From NCBI RefSeq assembly GCF_017352135.1, contig NZ_CP071454.1, positions 2,009,001 to 2,073,000 on the forward strand: 64,000 nucleotides of DNA. The letters run 5' to 3'. Shown here piece after piece: positions 28,826 to 38,015 of the stretch; position 1 is the stretch's first letter, and each line of letters begins with the position of its first letter. The position numbers and the translations under genes are program-made. The notes beneath the pieces were generated by a model. The model was not told the DNA's origin, made no database searches, and was given only the letters and a program-made list of their open reading frames with translations. This DNA comes from Rhizobium lentis. Its GTDB lineage: Bacteria; Pseudomonadota; Alphaproteobacteria; Rhizobiales; Rhizobiaceae.

Positions 28826-29574
28826 GCGGGGCACGGTCGGCAGCAATGGCACAGAACAGAGATCAGGCGATGGCCCATATGAATGCGACGACACACCGCC
28901 TCGGTTACTCCAGGGCGCTTTCGGCCGCCGCCGTCCTGTCGGTGGCGATGCTTTCCGGGTGCGCCGGTCCGCACGACCAGCTGACGACAGGCGGGATTCC
29001 CGACGACTACCGCGCCCGCCATCCGATCATCGTCACGGAGGCCGAGCAGACGGTGGATATACCCGTCGCCTCAACCGACCGCCGACTGACCATTGCCCAG
29101 CGCGATCTCATTCGCGGCTTTGCCGCAAACTACATTTCACGCGCCTCAGGCCCGGTTTACGTCCTGTCGCCGCAAGGTTCGCCGAACTCTGCGGCCGCCT
29201 TTCAGCTGCGCAATCAGGTGCGCGCCGAGCTGACGACAAGAGGGATCGCAAGCTCGAAGATCATCAATACGTCCTACGCCGCCGCCGGCGCCGGCGATGC
29301 GGCGCCGATCCGATTGAGCTTTACCGGCACGACCGCGATCACGACACAATGCGGCCAATGGCCGAAGGATATCTCCAACGATTTCGCCAACCAGAACTAC
29401 TATAATTTCGGCTGCGCCTCTCAGAACAATCTCGCCGCCCAGATCGCCAATCCGGAGGATCTCGTGGCGCCCCGCGGCATGACCCCGATCGACGCGCAGC
29501 GCCGCAACAATGCCATCCAGGAATACCGGACGACGTCGACGACGATCGAAGATGCCGGCGACAGCGGATTCTGA
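28822..29574 (+). CDS. cpaD: CpaD-family pilus assembly lipoprotein
   Basis: Up to 250 residues. A lipobox, SVAMLSGCAGP, puts the acylated cysteine near residue 47 from this start, so a later start (for instance the methionine at residue 20) would give a more normal signal length. The body matches CpaD: HPIIVTEAEQTVDIPV, then NYYNFGCASQNNLAAQIANP and LVAPRGMTPIDAQRRN. The first ATG overlaps the cpaC stop (ATGA). Probably assists secretin assembly. Confidence 0.88.
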   Translation: MSGARSAAMAQNRDQAMAHMNATTHRLGYSRALSAAAVLSVAMLSGCAGPHDQLTTGGIPDDYRARHPIIVTEAEQTVDIPVASTDRRLTIAQRDLIRGFAANYISRASGPVYVLSPQGSPNSAAAFQLRNQVRAELTTRGIASSKIINTSYAAAGAGDAAPIRLSFTGTTAITTQCGQWPKDISNDFANQNYYNFGCASQNNLAAQIANPEDLVAPRGMTPIDAQRRNNAIQEYRTTSTTIEDAGDSGF

Positions 29575-29587
29575 GGCGGAACGAACG

Positions 29588-30865
29588 ATGAGCGCACTCG
29601 AATACGAAATCAGGAACCCCAGCGAACTTCGCCACGCCGAAGAGGCGGTGCGCATGGCGGATCTGGAAAATATGCGGCCGCTGCCGCGCATCTCCGTTCA
29701 CGCCTTTTGTGAAAGCGAGGCCTTGCAGCATGTTATGGAGCGCTGCGCCAATGATCGGCGCATGGCGAAGGTGAGCATGCGCATCACCAGCGGCGGCATA
29801 GCCGCTGCCGCGAATATGTTCGCCGCCGCCCCGACGCCGAACCTGATCATCCTCGAGACCAAAGCCAATTCCGGAAGCCTGCTCGGCGAACTTGCACCGC
29901 TCGCCGCCGTCTGCGACCCGAGCACCAAGGTCGTGATCGTCGGCTACTACAACGATATCGGGCTCTATCGCGAACTCATCCGCAACGGCATTTCCGAATA
30001 CATGGTCCAACCCGTCGCCATGCCCGATGTCCTGACGGCGATGGCCTCGATCTTCGTTGATCCGGAAGCCGAACCGCTCGGCCGCAGCATCGCTTTCATC
30101 GGCTCGAAAGGCGGCACCGGCGCCTCGACCATCGCGCATAATTGCGCCTTTGGCATTTCCAATCTCTTCTCCACCGAGACGATCCTCGCGGATCTCGACC
30201 TGCCCTATGGCACGGCGAATATCGACTTCGACCAGGATCCGGCCCAGGGCATCGCCGAAGCGGTCTTCGCGCCCGATCGGCTCGATGAGGTTTTCCTCGA
30301 CCGCCTGCTGACGAAATGTTCCGAGCATCTGTCACTGCTCGCCGCACCCTCGCTGCTCGACCGCGCCTATGATTTCGACGGCCAAGCTTTCCAGCCGGTG
30401 CTCGACGTCCTGCAGCGCAGCGCCCCCGTCTCCGTGCTCGACGTTCCGCATGCATGGTCGGAATGGACGCGCTCGGTGCTGGGGAGTGTCGACGAGGTGG
30501 TGATCGCGGCGGTTCCCGATCTCGCCAACCTGCGCAATACCAAAAACATGCTGGATGCGCTGCGCAAGATGCGGCCGAACGACAAGCCGCCGCATCTGAT
30601 CCTCAATCAGGTCGGCATGCCGAAACGTCCGGAGATCTCGCCGTCGGATTTCTGTGAGCCGCTGGAGATCGATCCGATCGCGATCATCCCCTTCGACATC
30701 AATCTCTTCGGCAATGCCGCCAACAGCGGCCGCATGATCTCGGAAGTCGATCCGAAGTCGCCGACGGCCGAAACCTTTTCGCAAATATCGCACATCGTCA
30801 CCGGCCGTGCCGCGATCAGGAAGGCCAAGAAGGGCGGCCTTCTGGGCCTCCTGAAGCGCAAGTAG
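29588..30865 (+). CDS. cpaE: CpaE/TadZ localisation ATPase
   Basis: 425 residues. An N-terminal receiver-like domain of about 150 residues (ISVHAFCESEALQHVME, LIILETKANSG) is followed by a MinD/ParA-type ATPase with deviant Walker A IGSKGGTGAST at about 172-182 and LADLDLPYGTANIDFD. TadZ proteins place the Tad machine at the pole in related bacteria. ATG 29588 is the first conserved start, 13 bases after cpaD. Confidence 0.92.
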   Translation: MSALEYEIRNPSELRHAEEAVRMADLENMRPLPRISVHAFCESEALQHVMERCANDRRMAKVSMRITSGGIAAAANMFAAAPTPNLIILETKANSGSLLGELAPLAAVCDPSTKVVIVGYYNDIGLYRELIRNGISEYMVQPVAMPDVLTAMASIFVDPEAEPLGRSIAFIGSKGGTGASTIAHNCAFGISNLFSTETILADLDLPYGTANIDFDQDPAQGIAEAVFAPDRLDEVFLDRLLTKCSEHLSLLAAPSLLDRAYDFDGQAFQPVLDVLQRSAPVSVLDVPHAWSEWTRSVLGSVDEVVIAAVPDLANLRNTKNMLDALRKMRPNDKPPHLILNQVGMPKRPEISPSDFCEPLEIDPIAIIPFDINLFGNAANSGRMISEVDPKSPTAETFSQISHIVTGRAAIRKAKKGGLLGLLKRK

Positions 30866-30897
30866 ACGACCAGAACGAAGAGATTGGATTAAGCGGC

Positions 30898-32376
30898 ATG
30901 TTTGGAAAACGCGGAAACGAAGGTTTCGGAAAGGCTGGGGGCGCGATCGCGCCACCGCCGCCGGCTCCGGCCGCCGCCGCGCCCGTGGCCTCCTCGCCCT
31001 CCATTTTGGTCGAACCTTCGCGCGAGCCACAGCGCCAGCAGGTGACGCCGCCGCCGATGCAGGCTCCGCCGCGCAAGCGGCCGGTTCGCACCGACGAATA
31101 TTATGACACCAAACAGCAGGTGTTTTCCGCACTGATCGATACGATCGATCTCTCGCAGCTTTCCAAGCTCGACGGCGAAAGCGCGCGCGAGGAAATCCGC
31201 GACATCGTCAACGACATCATCACCATCAAGAATTTCGCGATGTCGATCTCCGAGCAGGAAGAGCTGCTCGAAGATATCTGCAACGACGTCCTTGGCTACG
31301 GCCCGCTGGAGCCGCTGCTGGCGCGCGACGATATCGCCGACATCATGGTCAACGGTGCCGGCCAGACCTTCATCGAAGTCGGTGGCAAGACGATCGAATC
31401 GGAAATCCGGTTTCGCGACAATGCACAGCTTCTCTCCATCTGTCAGCGCATTGTCAGCCAGGTCGGCCGCCGCGTCGACGAATCGAGCCCGATCTGCGAC
31501 GCGCGCCTGCCCGACGGTTCGCGCGTCAACGTCATCGCGCCGCCGTTGTCGATAGACGGGCCGGCGCTGACCATCCGCAAGTTCAAGAAGGACAAGCTGA
31601 CGCTCGATCAGCTCGTCCGTTTCGGCGCGATCACGCCGGAAGGCGCAACCGTGCTGCAGATCATCGGGCGCGTACGCTGCAACGTCATCATCTCCGGCGG
31701 CACGGGCTCGGGCAAAACGACCCTCCTGAACTGCCTCACCAACTATATCGACCGCGACGAGCGCGTCATCACCTGCGAGGACACTGCCGAACTGCAACTG
31801 CAGCAGCCTCATGTCGTGCGTTTGGAAACACGCCCGCCGAATATCGAGGGCGAGGGCGAGATCACCATGCGCGATCTCGTCAAGAACTGCCTGCGTATGC
31901 GCCCCGAACGCATCATCGTCGGCGAAGTGCGCGGACCTGAAGTCTTCGACCTCTTACAGGCGATGAACACCGGTCACGACGGCTCGATGGGCACGATCCA
32001 CGCCAACACGCCGCGCGAATGCCTGAGCCGTATCGAATCGATGATCGCCATGGGCGGCTTCTCGCTGCCGGCAAAGACGGTGCGCGAGATCATCTCCACC
32101 TCGGTCGACGTCATCATCCAGGCGGCACGCCTGCGCGACGGCTCGCGCCGCATCACCCAGATCACCGAGGTGATCGGCATGGAAGGCGACGTCATCATCA
32201 CCCAGGACCTGATGCGCTACGAGATCGAAGGCGAGGATGCAGGCGGCCGCCTGATCGGCCGGCACATGTCGACCGGCGTCGGCAAGCCGCATTTCTGGGA
32301 TCGGGCTCGTTACTTCAACGAGGAAAAGCGCCTGGCCGCCGCCCTCGACGCGATGGAAGCGAAAACGAAGGAATAG
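30898..32376 (+). CDS. cpaF: CpaF/TadA secretion ATPase
   Basis: 492 residues. A proline/alanine-rich N-terminal linker of about 60 residues precedes the type II/IV secretion ATPase core: Walker [15 protein letters not shown] at about 267-280, Walker B region [11 protein letters not shown], and the histidine box [16 protein letters not shown]. It powers Flp pilus assembly from the inner-membrane cytoplasmic face. Ribosome binding site is weak. Confidence 0.95.
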   Translation: MFGKRGNEGFGKAGGAIAPPPPAPAAAAPVASSPSILVEPSREPQRQQVTPPPMQAPPRKRPVRTDEYYDTKQQVFSALIDTIDLSQLSKLDGESAREEIRDIVNDIITIKNFAMSISEQEELLEDICNDVLGYGPLEPLLARDDIADIMVNGAGQTFIEVGGKTIESEIRFRDNAQLLSICQRIVSQVGRRVDESSPICDARLPDGSRVNVIAPPLSIDGPALTIRKFKKDKLTLDQLVRFGAITPEGATVLQIIGRVRCNVIISGGTGSGKTTLLNCLTNYIDRDERVITCEDTAELQLQQPHVVRLETRPPNIEGEGEITMRDLVKNCLRMRPERIIVGEVRGPEVFDLLQAMNTGHDGSMGTIHANTPRECLSRIESMIAMGGFSLPAKTVREIISTSVDVIIQAARLRDGSRRITQITEVIGMEGDVIITQDLMRYEIEGEDAGGRLIGRHMSTGVGKPHFWDRARYFNEEKRLAAALDAMEAKTKE

Positions 32377-32381
32377 GAGTG

Positions 32382-33389
32382 ATGTTCGGGTTCGATCCGG
32401 TAGTCCTGGCAATCGTCGTCCTCGCTGCGGTCTCCGCGGCGGCGGTCGCCTATGCCCTGATGTTTTCCCGGATCGAGGCCGACAAGAAATCGGCAAGCCG
32501 CATCAACCGTGTCAAATCGGCCGAGGTCGACCGCGCCAAGGTCAAGGCTGCCCGCGACCGGGTGCAGGAACTGTCAAAGCGACGCAAGTCGGTGCAGGAC
32601 AATCTGAAGGATCTGGAAAAGCGCCAGCACGAAAAGACCCGGAAGACCCTGTCGATGAAATCCCGGCTGGTGCAGGCCGGCCTGCCGATAAGCTTGGGAA
32701 GATTCTATCTCTTCAGTATCATCTTCGCCTCGGTGCTGCTGCTCGTGGCCTTCGTCCTCGGCGCATCGTGGATGGTGATGATCGGTGTTGCCGTCGTTGC
32801 CGGTCTCGGACTGCCGCGCTGGATCGTCGGCTTCCTCATCAAGCGCCGCCAGACCAAATTCCTCAACGAGCTCCCCAATGCGCTCGACGTCATCACCCGC
32901 TCGATCAAATCGGGTCTGCCGCTCAACGATGCGATCCGCCTGATCGCAACCGAAGGCACCGAGCCGGTCAAGAGCGAGTTCCGCCGGGTGATCGAGGCAC
33001 AGCAGGTGGGCCTCAGCATTCCCGACGCCTGCGCCCGCATGACACTCCACATGCCGCTCCAGGAAGTCAATTTCTTCGCGATTGTCATCGCCATCCAGTC
33101 GCAGGCCGGTGGCAATCTGTCGGAAGCGATCGGCAACCTCTCCAAGGTTCTGCGCGAGCGCCGGAAGATGAAGGCCAAGGTTTCGGCGCTGTCGATGGAA
33201 GCCAAGGCGTCGGCCGTCATCATCGGCGCGCTGCCCTTTATTGTCGCGACCCTCGTCTACCTGACGTCACCGAACTACATGATGATCCTTTTTACCGATC
33301 CGCGCGGCCATTTCATCATGGGTGTCTCGGCGATCTGGATGTCGATCGGCATCTTTGTCATGCGCAACATGGTCAATTTTGACATCTAG
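32382..33389 (+). CDS. tadB: TadB inner-membrane platform protein
   Basis: 335 residues with a T2SSF (GspF) domain. One N-terminal membrane segment (VVLAIVVLAAVSAAAVAYAL), a charged coil of about 60 residues, two central membrane segments, the domain with NELPNALDVITRSIKSGLPL and QSQAGGNLSEAIGNLS, and a C-terminal membrane segment. TAGGAG lies two bases from the ATG, very short spacing; an in-frame GTG precedes the ATG directly. Confidence 0.92.
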   Translation: MFGFDPVVLAIVVLAAVSAAAVAYALMFSRIEADKKSASRINRVKSAEVDRAKVKAARDRVQELSKRRKSVQDNLKDLEKRQHEKTRKTLSMKSRLVQAGLPISLGRFYLFSIIFASVLLLVAFVLGASWMVMIGVAVVAGLGLPRWIVGFLIKRRQTKFLNELPNALDVITRSIKSGLPLNDAIRLIATEGTEPVKSEFRRVIEAQQVGLSIPDACARMTLHMPLQEVNFFAIVIAIQSQAGGNLSEAIGNLSKVLRERRKMKAKVSALSMEAKASAVIIGALPFIVATLVYLTSPNYMMILFTDPRGHFIMGVSAIWMSIGIFVMRNMVNFDI

Positions 33390-33403
33390 CGGAAGGAAGC
33401 ACC

Positions 33404-34390
33404 ATGTCGCAGGACCTCGCCGCAACGCTGACCAACCCGAGCATGCTGATCGCCGTCTTCGTCGCGATCGCCGTCTTCGCCACATTTTACACGATCGCCA
33501 TCCCCTTCTTCGAGCGCGGCGATCTCAACAAGCGAATGAAGGCCGTCTCGACCGAGCGGGAGCAGATCCGCGCCCGCGAACGCGCCCGCATGAATACGGA
33601 ACCCGGCGCCGGCAAGGCGTCACTCCGCAACCAGAACAACCGCTCGGTCCGCCAGATCGTCGAGCGCTTCAACCTGCGCCAGGCGCTCGTCGACGAAAAT
33701 ACGGTCAACAAGCTGCGTGCTGCCGGTTTTCGCTCGGAGAACGCGCTGAATACCTTCCTCGTCGCGCGCTTCCTGCTGCCCTTTCTTTTCCTGGCGCTGG
33801 CCGCTTTCTGGGTCTTCGTCCTCGGCAACCTTGCCGAAAGGGGCATGCCCATCCGCCTCTTTGCCGTCATCGGCATCGGTTATCTCGGTTTTTACGCGCC
33901 GAACATCTATATCTCGAACCGCATGAGCAAGCGTCAGCACTCGATCAAACGCGCCTGGCCGGATGCGCTGGACCTGATGCTGATCTGCGTCGAATCCGGC
34001 ATCTCGATCGAGGCGGCGATGCGCCGCGTCTCCGAAGAGCTCGGCGAGCAGTCGCCGCCGCTCGCCGAGGAAATGGTGCTGACCACGGCCGAGCTCTCTT
34101 TCCTGCCGGATCGCCGCGTGGCGCTCGAAAATCTTGCGACGCGCACGCAGATCGAACTGGTCCGCTCGGTGACCCAGGCGCTGATCCAGGCCGATCGTTA
34201 CGGCACGCCGGTTGCGCAGGCGCTGCGCGTCCTCGCCCAGGAAGGACGCGACGAGCGCATGAACGAAGCGGAAAAGAAGGCCGCCGCGCTGCCGCCGAAA
34301 CTGACGGTGCCGATGATCCTCTTTTTCCTGCCAGTGCTGATCGCCGTCATCCTCGGCCCGGCCGGCATCCAGGTGGCGGACAAGTTCTGA
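33404..34390 (+). CDS. tadC: TadC inner-membrane platform protein
   Basis: 328 residues, the second T2SSF-domain protein, expected to pair with TadB. It has an N-terminal membrane segment, a basic linker, a membrane pair around 120-170, the domain with WPDALDLMLICVESGISIE and a C-terminal segment (PMILFFLPVLIAVILGPAGI). GGAAGGAAG precedes the start. It ends the plus-strand Tad genes. Confidence 0.93.
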   Translation: MSQDLAATLTNPSMLIAVFVAIAVFATFYTIAIPFFERGDLNKRMKAVSTEREQIRARERARMNTEPGAGKASLRNQNNRSVRQIVERFNLRQALVDENTVNKLRAAGFRSENALNTFLVARFLLPFLFLALAAFWVFVLGNLAERGMPIRLFAVIGIGYLGFYAPNIYISNRMSKRQHSIKRAWPDALDLMLICVESGISIEAAMRRVSEELGEQSPPLAEEMVLTTAELSFLPDRRVALENLATRTQIELVRSVTQALIQADRYGTPVAQALRVLAQEGRDERMNEAEKKAAALPPKLTVPMILFFLPVLIAVILGPAGIQVADKF

Positions 34391-34456
34391 CGGCTGCGCG
34401 TGACCGGGGCCGGCATTGCTGCTAAAGGGAAGGTTCAATCCCGAAGGAAGGTTGCG

Positions 34457-35089
34457 ATGTCGTCTACGGGCATTTTCATCAGCATCATGGCAGCTCTGGT
34501 CGTCGGCGCGATGAGCCCCGGCCCGAGCTTCGTCGTCGTCTCCAGGATCGCCATTTCACGTTCCCGGCTGGACGGTTTTGCCGCCGCGCTCGGCATGGGC
34601 GCCGGCGGCGTCATTTTTGCCGTGCTGGCGCTGGCCGGCCTGACGGCGCTGCTATCGCAGTTCCAATGGCTCTATGTCCTGCTGAAGATCGCAGGCGGTG
34701 CCTATCTATTTTACATCGCCGTCAATATCTGGAGGGGCGCTGCTGAGCCGCTCGAGGTTTCCGATGAGGTCAATGACCGTCGCGCGCCGATGCGCAGCTT
34801 CATGACCGCCTTGCTCACTCAACTCAGCAATCCCAAGACCATCATCGTCTATGCCAGCCTCTTTGCCGCGCTTTTGCCGAGAACTGTACCTCTTGATCTG
34901 ATCATCGCGCTGCCCTTCGGTGTCTTTGCCGTGGAGGCGGGGTGGTATTCGATCGTGGCGCTTGCCTTTTCGGCGCGCCACCCGCGGCGGCTCTATCTCC
35001 ATGCCAAGACTTGGATCGACCGCACCGCCGGCGCCGTCATGGGCGGCCTTGGCCTTCGCCTCATTCTGTCGGGGCTCAGCACCCGCTGA
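34457..35089 (+). CDS. LysE/RhtB-family amino acid exporter
   Basis: 210 residues, six membrane segments. The N-terminal MSPGPSFVVVSR is the family signature, followed by GAGGVIFAVLALAGL and TALLTQLSNPKTIIVY. Substrate is unknown; family members export homoserine, threonine, lysine or related compounds. It separates tadC from tadD and has no obvious role in pilus assembly, so it is probably an independent insertion in the locus. AAGGAAGG lies before the ATG. Confidence 0.88.
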   Translation: MSSTGIFISIMAALVVGAMSPGPSFVVVSRIAISRSRLDGFAAALGMGAGGVIFAVLALAGLTALLSQFQWLYVLLKIAGGAYLFYIAVNIWRGAAEPLEVSDEVNDRRAPMRSFMTALLTQLSNPKTIIVYASLFAALLPRTVPLDLIIALPFGVFAVEAGWYSIVALAFSARHPRRLYLHAKTWIDRTAGAVMGGLGLRLILSGLSTR

Positions 35090-35118
35090 AGCGGACAACA
35101 TCAGCCTGGATCATTCGT

Positions 35119-35958
35119 TCAGTTGGTATTGCTGCCGTCCGCCGTGGCCGGCGTGTTGTCCTTGGCGGCGAGCTTCTGCCAGGAATTCTGCTGCGAGAGC
35201 ATGCCTCTGAGATAGGCGACATTGGCATCGGCCTGTTGCGGCGAAAGTTCGCGCCGCGCGATTTGTTCGGCTTCCGGGAAGCGCCCCTGCAAGCCGACGA
35301 CGAGGGCGAGATTCTGCCGCACGCGGCTGTCTGCGGTCGGCTGGCTGGCGGCGGAGCGCAAATAGGTTTCGGCGGTGCGCAGGTCGCCGGTCAGCACGTA
35401 GGACATGCCGAGGTTGGAAAGGATGGACGGCTCGTTCGGTTGAATGTCGAGCGCGTCGCGGTAGCGCTGCCTTGCCTCGCTTGCCTTGCCCATCTGGTCG
35501 AGGATCGCGCCTTCGGCCGAGATCAGCTTCCAGTCAGGACGATCCGGTGTCTGGGCGCGGCCGATCGTGTCGAGCGCCTGCTGGAACTGGCCGGCCGCCG
35601 CCTGCGCCTTGCCATAGGCCGCCAGCACGTTCCGGTCGGCGGGATTGGCGATCGCCACCTGCTGCATGACGGCGAGCGCCTGCGCGTCGCGCCCGTTCAT
35701 GCGCAGCAGGTTGGCATAGCTGACGCCGGTGACGGGATCGCGCGGATTCTTTTCATAGGCCTGGCCGAGTCGGTCCGTTGCCGAGCGCAGCTCTGTGGCG
35801 TTCATCTCTTCGACCGGCTTGGTCAGTTTCGGCACCGAGCCTGTCGTCATTCGGTCCTTGGTCGTCGTCGAACAGCCGGCTAGCGCAAGGACGATCAGCG
35901 ATGCTGCAGCGCCCTGCAGAATACGATTCGTGGATAGGGTGGTGAGCGAGGCAGGCAT
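35119..35958 (-). CDS. tadD: TadD-like TPR lipoprotein
   Basis: 279 residues. Lipobox LIVLALAGCSTT at about 29, then tetratricopeptide repeats (GVSYANLLRMNGRDAQALAV, AAYGKAQAAAGQFQQALDTI, EPSILSNLGMSYVLTGDLRT). This is the TadD pattern, an accessory for secretin assembly. ATG 35958 has AGGA eight bases upstream. It faces the other tad genes across the LysE gene, so it must have its own promoter. Confidence 0.82.
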   Translation of the reverse strand: MPASLTTLSTNRILQGAAASLIVLALAGCSTTTKDRMTTGSVPKLTKPVEEMNATELRSATDRLGQAYEKNPRDPVTGVSYANLLRMNGRDAQALAVMQQVAIANPADRNVLAAYGKAQAAAGQFQQALDTIGRAQTPDRPDWKLISAEGAILDQMGKASEARQRYRDALDIQPNEPSILSNLGMSYVLTGDLRTAETYLRSAASQPTADSRVRQNLALVVGLQGRFPEAEQIARRELSPQQADANVAYLRGMLSQQNSWQKLAAKDNTPATADGSNTN

Positions 35959-36041
35959 GACGCGTTCCTGGATTCGAAATCGGCGCCTGACCTCGAAGCG
36001 GAACAGGGAAAGGTTTTGACGCAATCTTCGCTCCAGCAATA

Positions 36042-36061
36042 GTCTGTTAACCCTAACAGAC
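36042..36061. promoter_or_regulatory. Inverted repeat between divergent tadD and peptidase genes
   Basis: GTCTGTTA-accc-TAACAGAC, an eight-base perfect inverted repeat with four-base spacer, 40 bases before the M17 peptidase start and 84 before tadD. The size and place suit an operator for one or both genes; no regulator is identified. Confidence 0.4.
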
Positions 36062-36100
36062 CGTTAAGGAACGATTCCTGACGAGCGCCGAAGGACAATC

Positions 36101-37492
36101 ATGGCCCCCTATCAGTTCATCGAGAGACCGACCCCTTTCAACACGAAGGGCGGTTCGACACTGCCGATCTTCGCCGTCACGCCTGCCCATATCGAGACGG
36201 GCACGATCGAACCGATCGCACTCGATTGGGCGAAAAAAGCGGGCTTCAAGGCCGAAAGCGGGTCACTGCTGTTGATCCCCACGGCCGACGGCCATCTAGG
36301 GGGCGCGCTGTTCGGCCTCGGCACCAATCCGTCCGAACAGCCTTACATCACCGGCAAGCTCGCCCGCGCGCTGCCGGCCGGCGATTGGCACATCGAGACC
36401 GCGCCGTTGACGGCAAATCGCCTGGCCCTCGGCTTCGGGCTCGGCAGCTATCGTTTCGACCGCTACAAATCGGAAAAATCGCCGGCGGCGACGATGCTCA
36501 TTCCGCGCGACGCCGACGGCGCCGATATCAAGCGCCAGCTCGCAGGCGTCTTTCTTGCCCGCGATCTCATCAATACGCCGACGAACGATATGGGGCCGGA
36601 CCAGCTCGAGGCCGCCTTCCGCGGCCTTGCCGCCCATTACAAGGCGGAGGTATCGGTCGTGAAGGGCGACGAGCTGCTCCAGCAGAACTTCCCGCTCGTC
36701 CACACCGTCGGCCGCGCCAGCGCCGATGCGCCGCGCCTTCTTGAACTGCGCTGGGGCAAGAAAGGCCAGCGCAAGGTGACGCTCGTTGGCAAGGGCGTCT
36801 GCTTCGATACCGGCGGTCTCGACATCAAGCCTGCCGCCTCGATGCTCTTGATGAAGAAGGACATGGGCGGCGCGGCGAATGTCATGGGGCTGGCCCTGAT
36901 GATCATGGACGCCAAGCTGAAGGTCGATCTGCGCGTCATCGTGCCCGTCGTCGAAAACGCCATCTCCTCCAATGCCTTCCGCCCCGGCGACATCTACCGC
37001 AGCCGCAAAGGCTTGACCGTCCAGATCGACAATACCGACGCCGAAGGTCGGCTGATCCTGGCTGATGCGCTTGCCTATGCCGACGAGGAGGAGCCCGAAC
37101 TCCTGATCGACATGGCGACGCTGACGGGTGCAGCCCGCGTTGCCCTGGGTCCGGATCTCCCGCCCTTCTTCACCGACGATGCCAATCTTGCACATGATCT
37201 GACCGAAGCCAGCCTGGAAACGGACGATCCGATCTGGCGTCTGCCGCTCTACGCCGGCTATGAAAAAGACATCCGCACGAAATTCGCCGACCTGACCAAT
37301 GCGCCGGCCGGCGGCATGGCGGGATCGATCACCGCCGCACTTTTCCTCAAGCGTTTCGTCGGCAAGGCCAAGAGCTGGGTGCATTTCGACATTTACGGTT
37401 GGGCCCAGTCCGAACGGCCGCATTCGCCGGGCGGCGGCGAAGCACAGGCGATCCGCGCGCTTTATCATCATATCCGCGGCAGCCTGCGCTGA
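36101..37492 (+). CDS. Leucyl aminopeptidase family protein (M17)
   Basis: 463 residues. M17 metallo-aminopeptidase: VGKGVCFDTGGLDIKPAASM with a metal lysine further on in MLLMKKDMGGA, and the signature NTDAEGRLILADAL. Acts in the cytoplasm on peptide N-termini, as would suit peptides brought in by neighbouring transporters. Slightly shorter than E. coli PepA (503), the difference being in the N-terminal domain, which has the form of the PepB-like subgroup. AAGGA lies before ATG 36101. Confidence 0.92.
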   Translation: MAPYQFIERPTPFNTKGGSTLPIFAVTPAHIETGTIEPIALDWAKKAGFKAESGSLLLIPTADGHLGGALFGLGTNPSEQPYITGKLARALPAGDWHIETAPLTANRLALGFGLGSYRFDRYKSEKSPAATMLIPRDADGADIKRQLAGVFLARDLINTPTNDMGPDQLEAAFRGLAAHYKAEVSVVKGDELLQQNFPLVHTVGRASADAPRLLELRWGKKGQRKVTLVGKGVCFDTGGLDIKPAASMLLMKKDMGGAANVMGLALMIMDAKLKVDLRVIVPVVENAISSNAFRPGDIYRSRKGLTVQIDNTDAEGRLILADALAYADEEEPELLIDMATLTGAARVALGPDLPPFFTDDANLAHDLTEASLETDDPIWRLPLYAGYEKDIRTKFADLTNAPAGGMAGSITAALFLKRFVGKAKSWVHFDIYGWAQSERPHSPGGGEAQAIRALYHHIRGSLR

Positions 37493-37571
37493 CCGATGCC
37501 AGCGAGGGCTCGCCGCCGGTTCACGGGTGGCGCTTCACTGTCGATCGTTAAAATTTTATTCACCCTGCCGG

Positions 37572-37615
37572 CCGGCAGTTCCCGCCACCTCTTGCATGTC
37601 CACGGCAACTGCCGG
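37572..37615 (+). promoter_or_regulatory. Inverted repeat upstream of the MarR gene
   Basis: CCGGCAGTT (37572-37580) and AACTGCCGG (37607-37615), nine-base perfect arms with a 26-base spacer, plus a palindrome TAAAATTTTA at 37549-37558. Both lie in the 160-base gap before the MarR-type gene. The wide spacer fits a hairpin better than a MarR operator. Confidence 0.3.
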
Positions 37616-37653
37616 AAAATGAAACGCTAGCGTAACGATTTTCCGGAGGGGCC

Positions 37654-38004
37654 GTGCCGATCGAACTGACCGCTTCGCAGGCGCTGGGGCTCTGGCATGG
37701 CGTGGCGCTCGATCAGGTCCGCCATGACGACCGCGATTTGACATTGCGCCAGATGGCGATCCTGCTGCATATTTATCTGGTGCCGCCGCCCCATACCGTG
37801 CGCGGGCTTGCCGCCACCCTCAACGTCACCAAACCGGTCATCACCCGCGCCTTGGATACGATGGGGGAGATGGGCCTAGTCGACCGCGTGCGCGACGATG
37901 CCGACCGGCGCAATGTGGTCATCAAGCGGACCGTCGGCGGCGCGCTTTATCTGGAAAAGCTCGGCGATCTCGTCCGGGACCAGGGCCGCCGGCTGCCGAT
38001 CTGA
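37654..38004 (+). CDS. Small MarR-family transcriptional regulator
   Basis: 116 residues, shorter than typical MarR proteins (about 140-150). The winged helix is intact: LTLRQMAILLHIYLVPPPHT, then VRGLAATLNVTKPVITRALD, and the wing DRVRDDADRRNVVIKRT. The N- and C-terminal dimerisation helices are reduced. Start is GTG 37654 with GGAGGGGCC before it. It precedes the NlpC/P60 gene by 11 bases, so probably the same operon. Confidence 0.85.
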   Translation: MPIELTASQALGLWHGVALDQVRHDDRDLTLRQMAILLHIYLVPPPHTVRGLAATLNVTKPVITRALDTMGEMGLVDRVRDDADRRNVVIKRTVGGALYLEKLGDLVRDQGRRLPI

Positions 38005-38015
38005 AAGGAGCGCAA

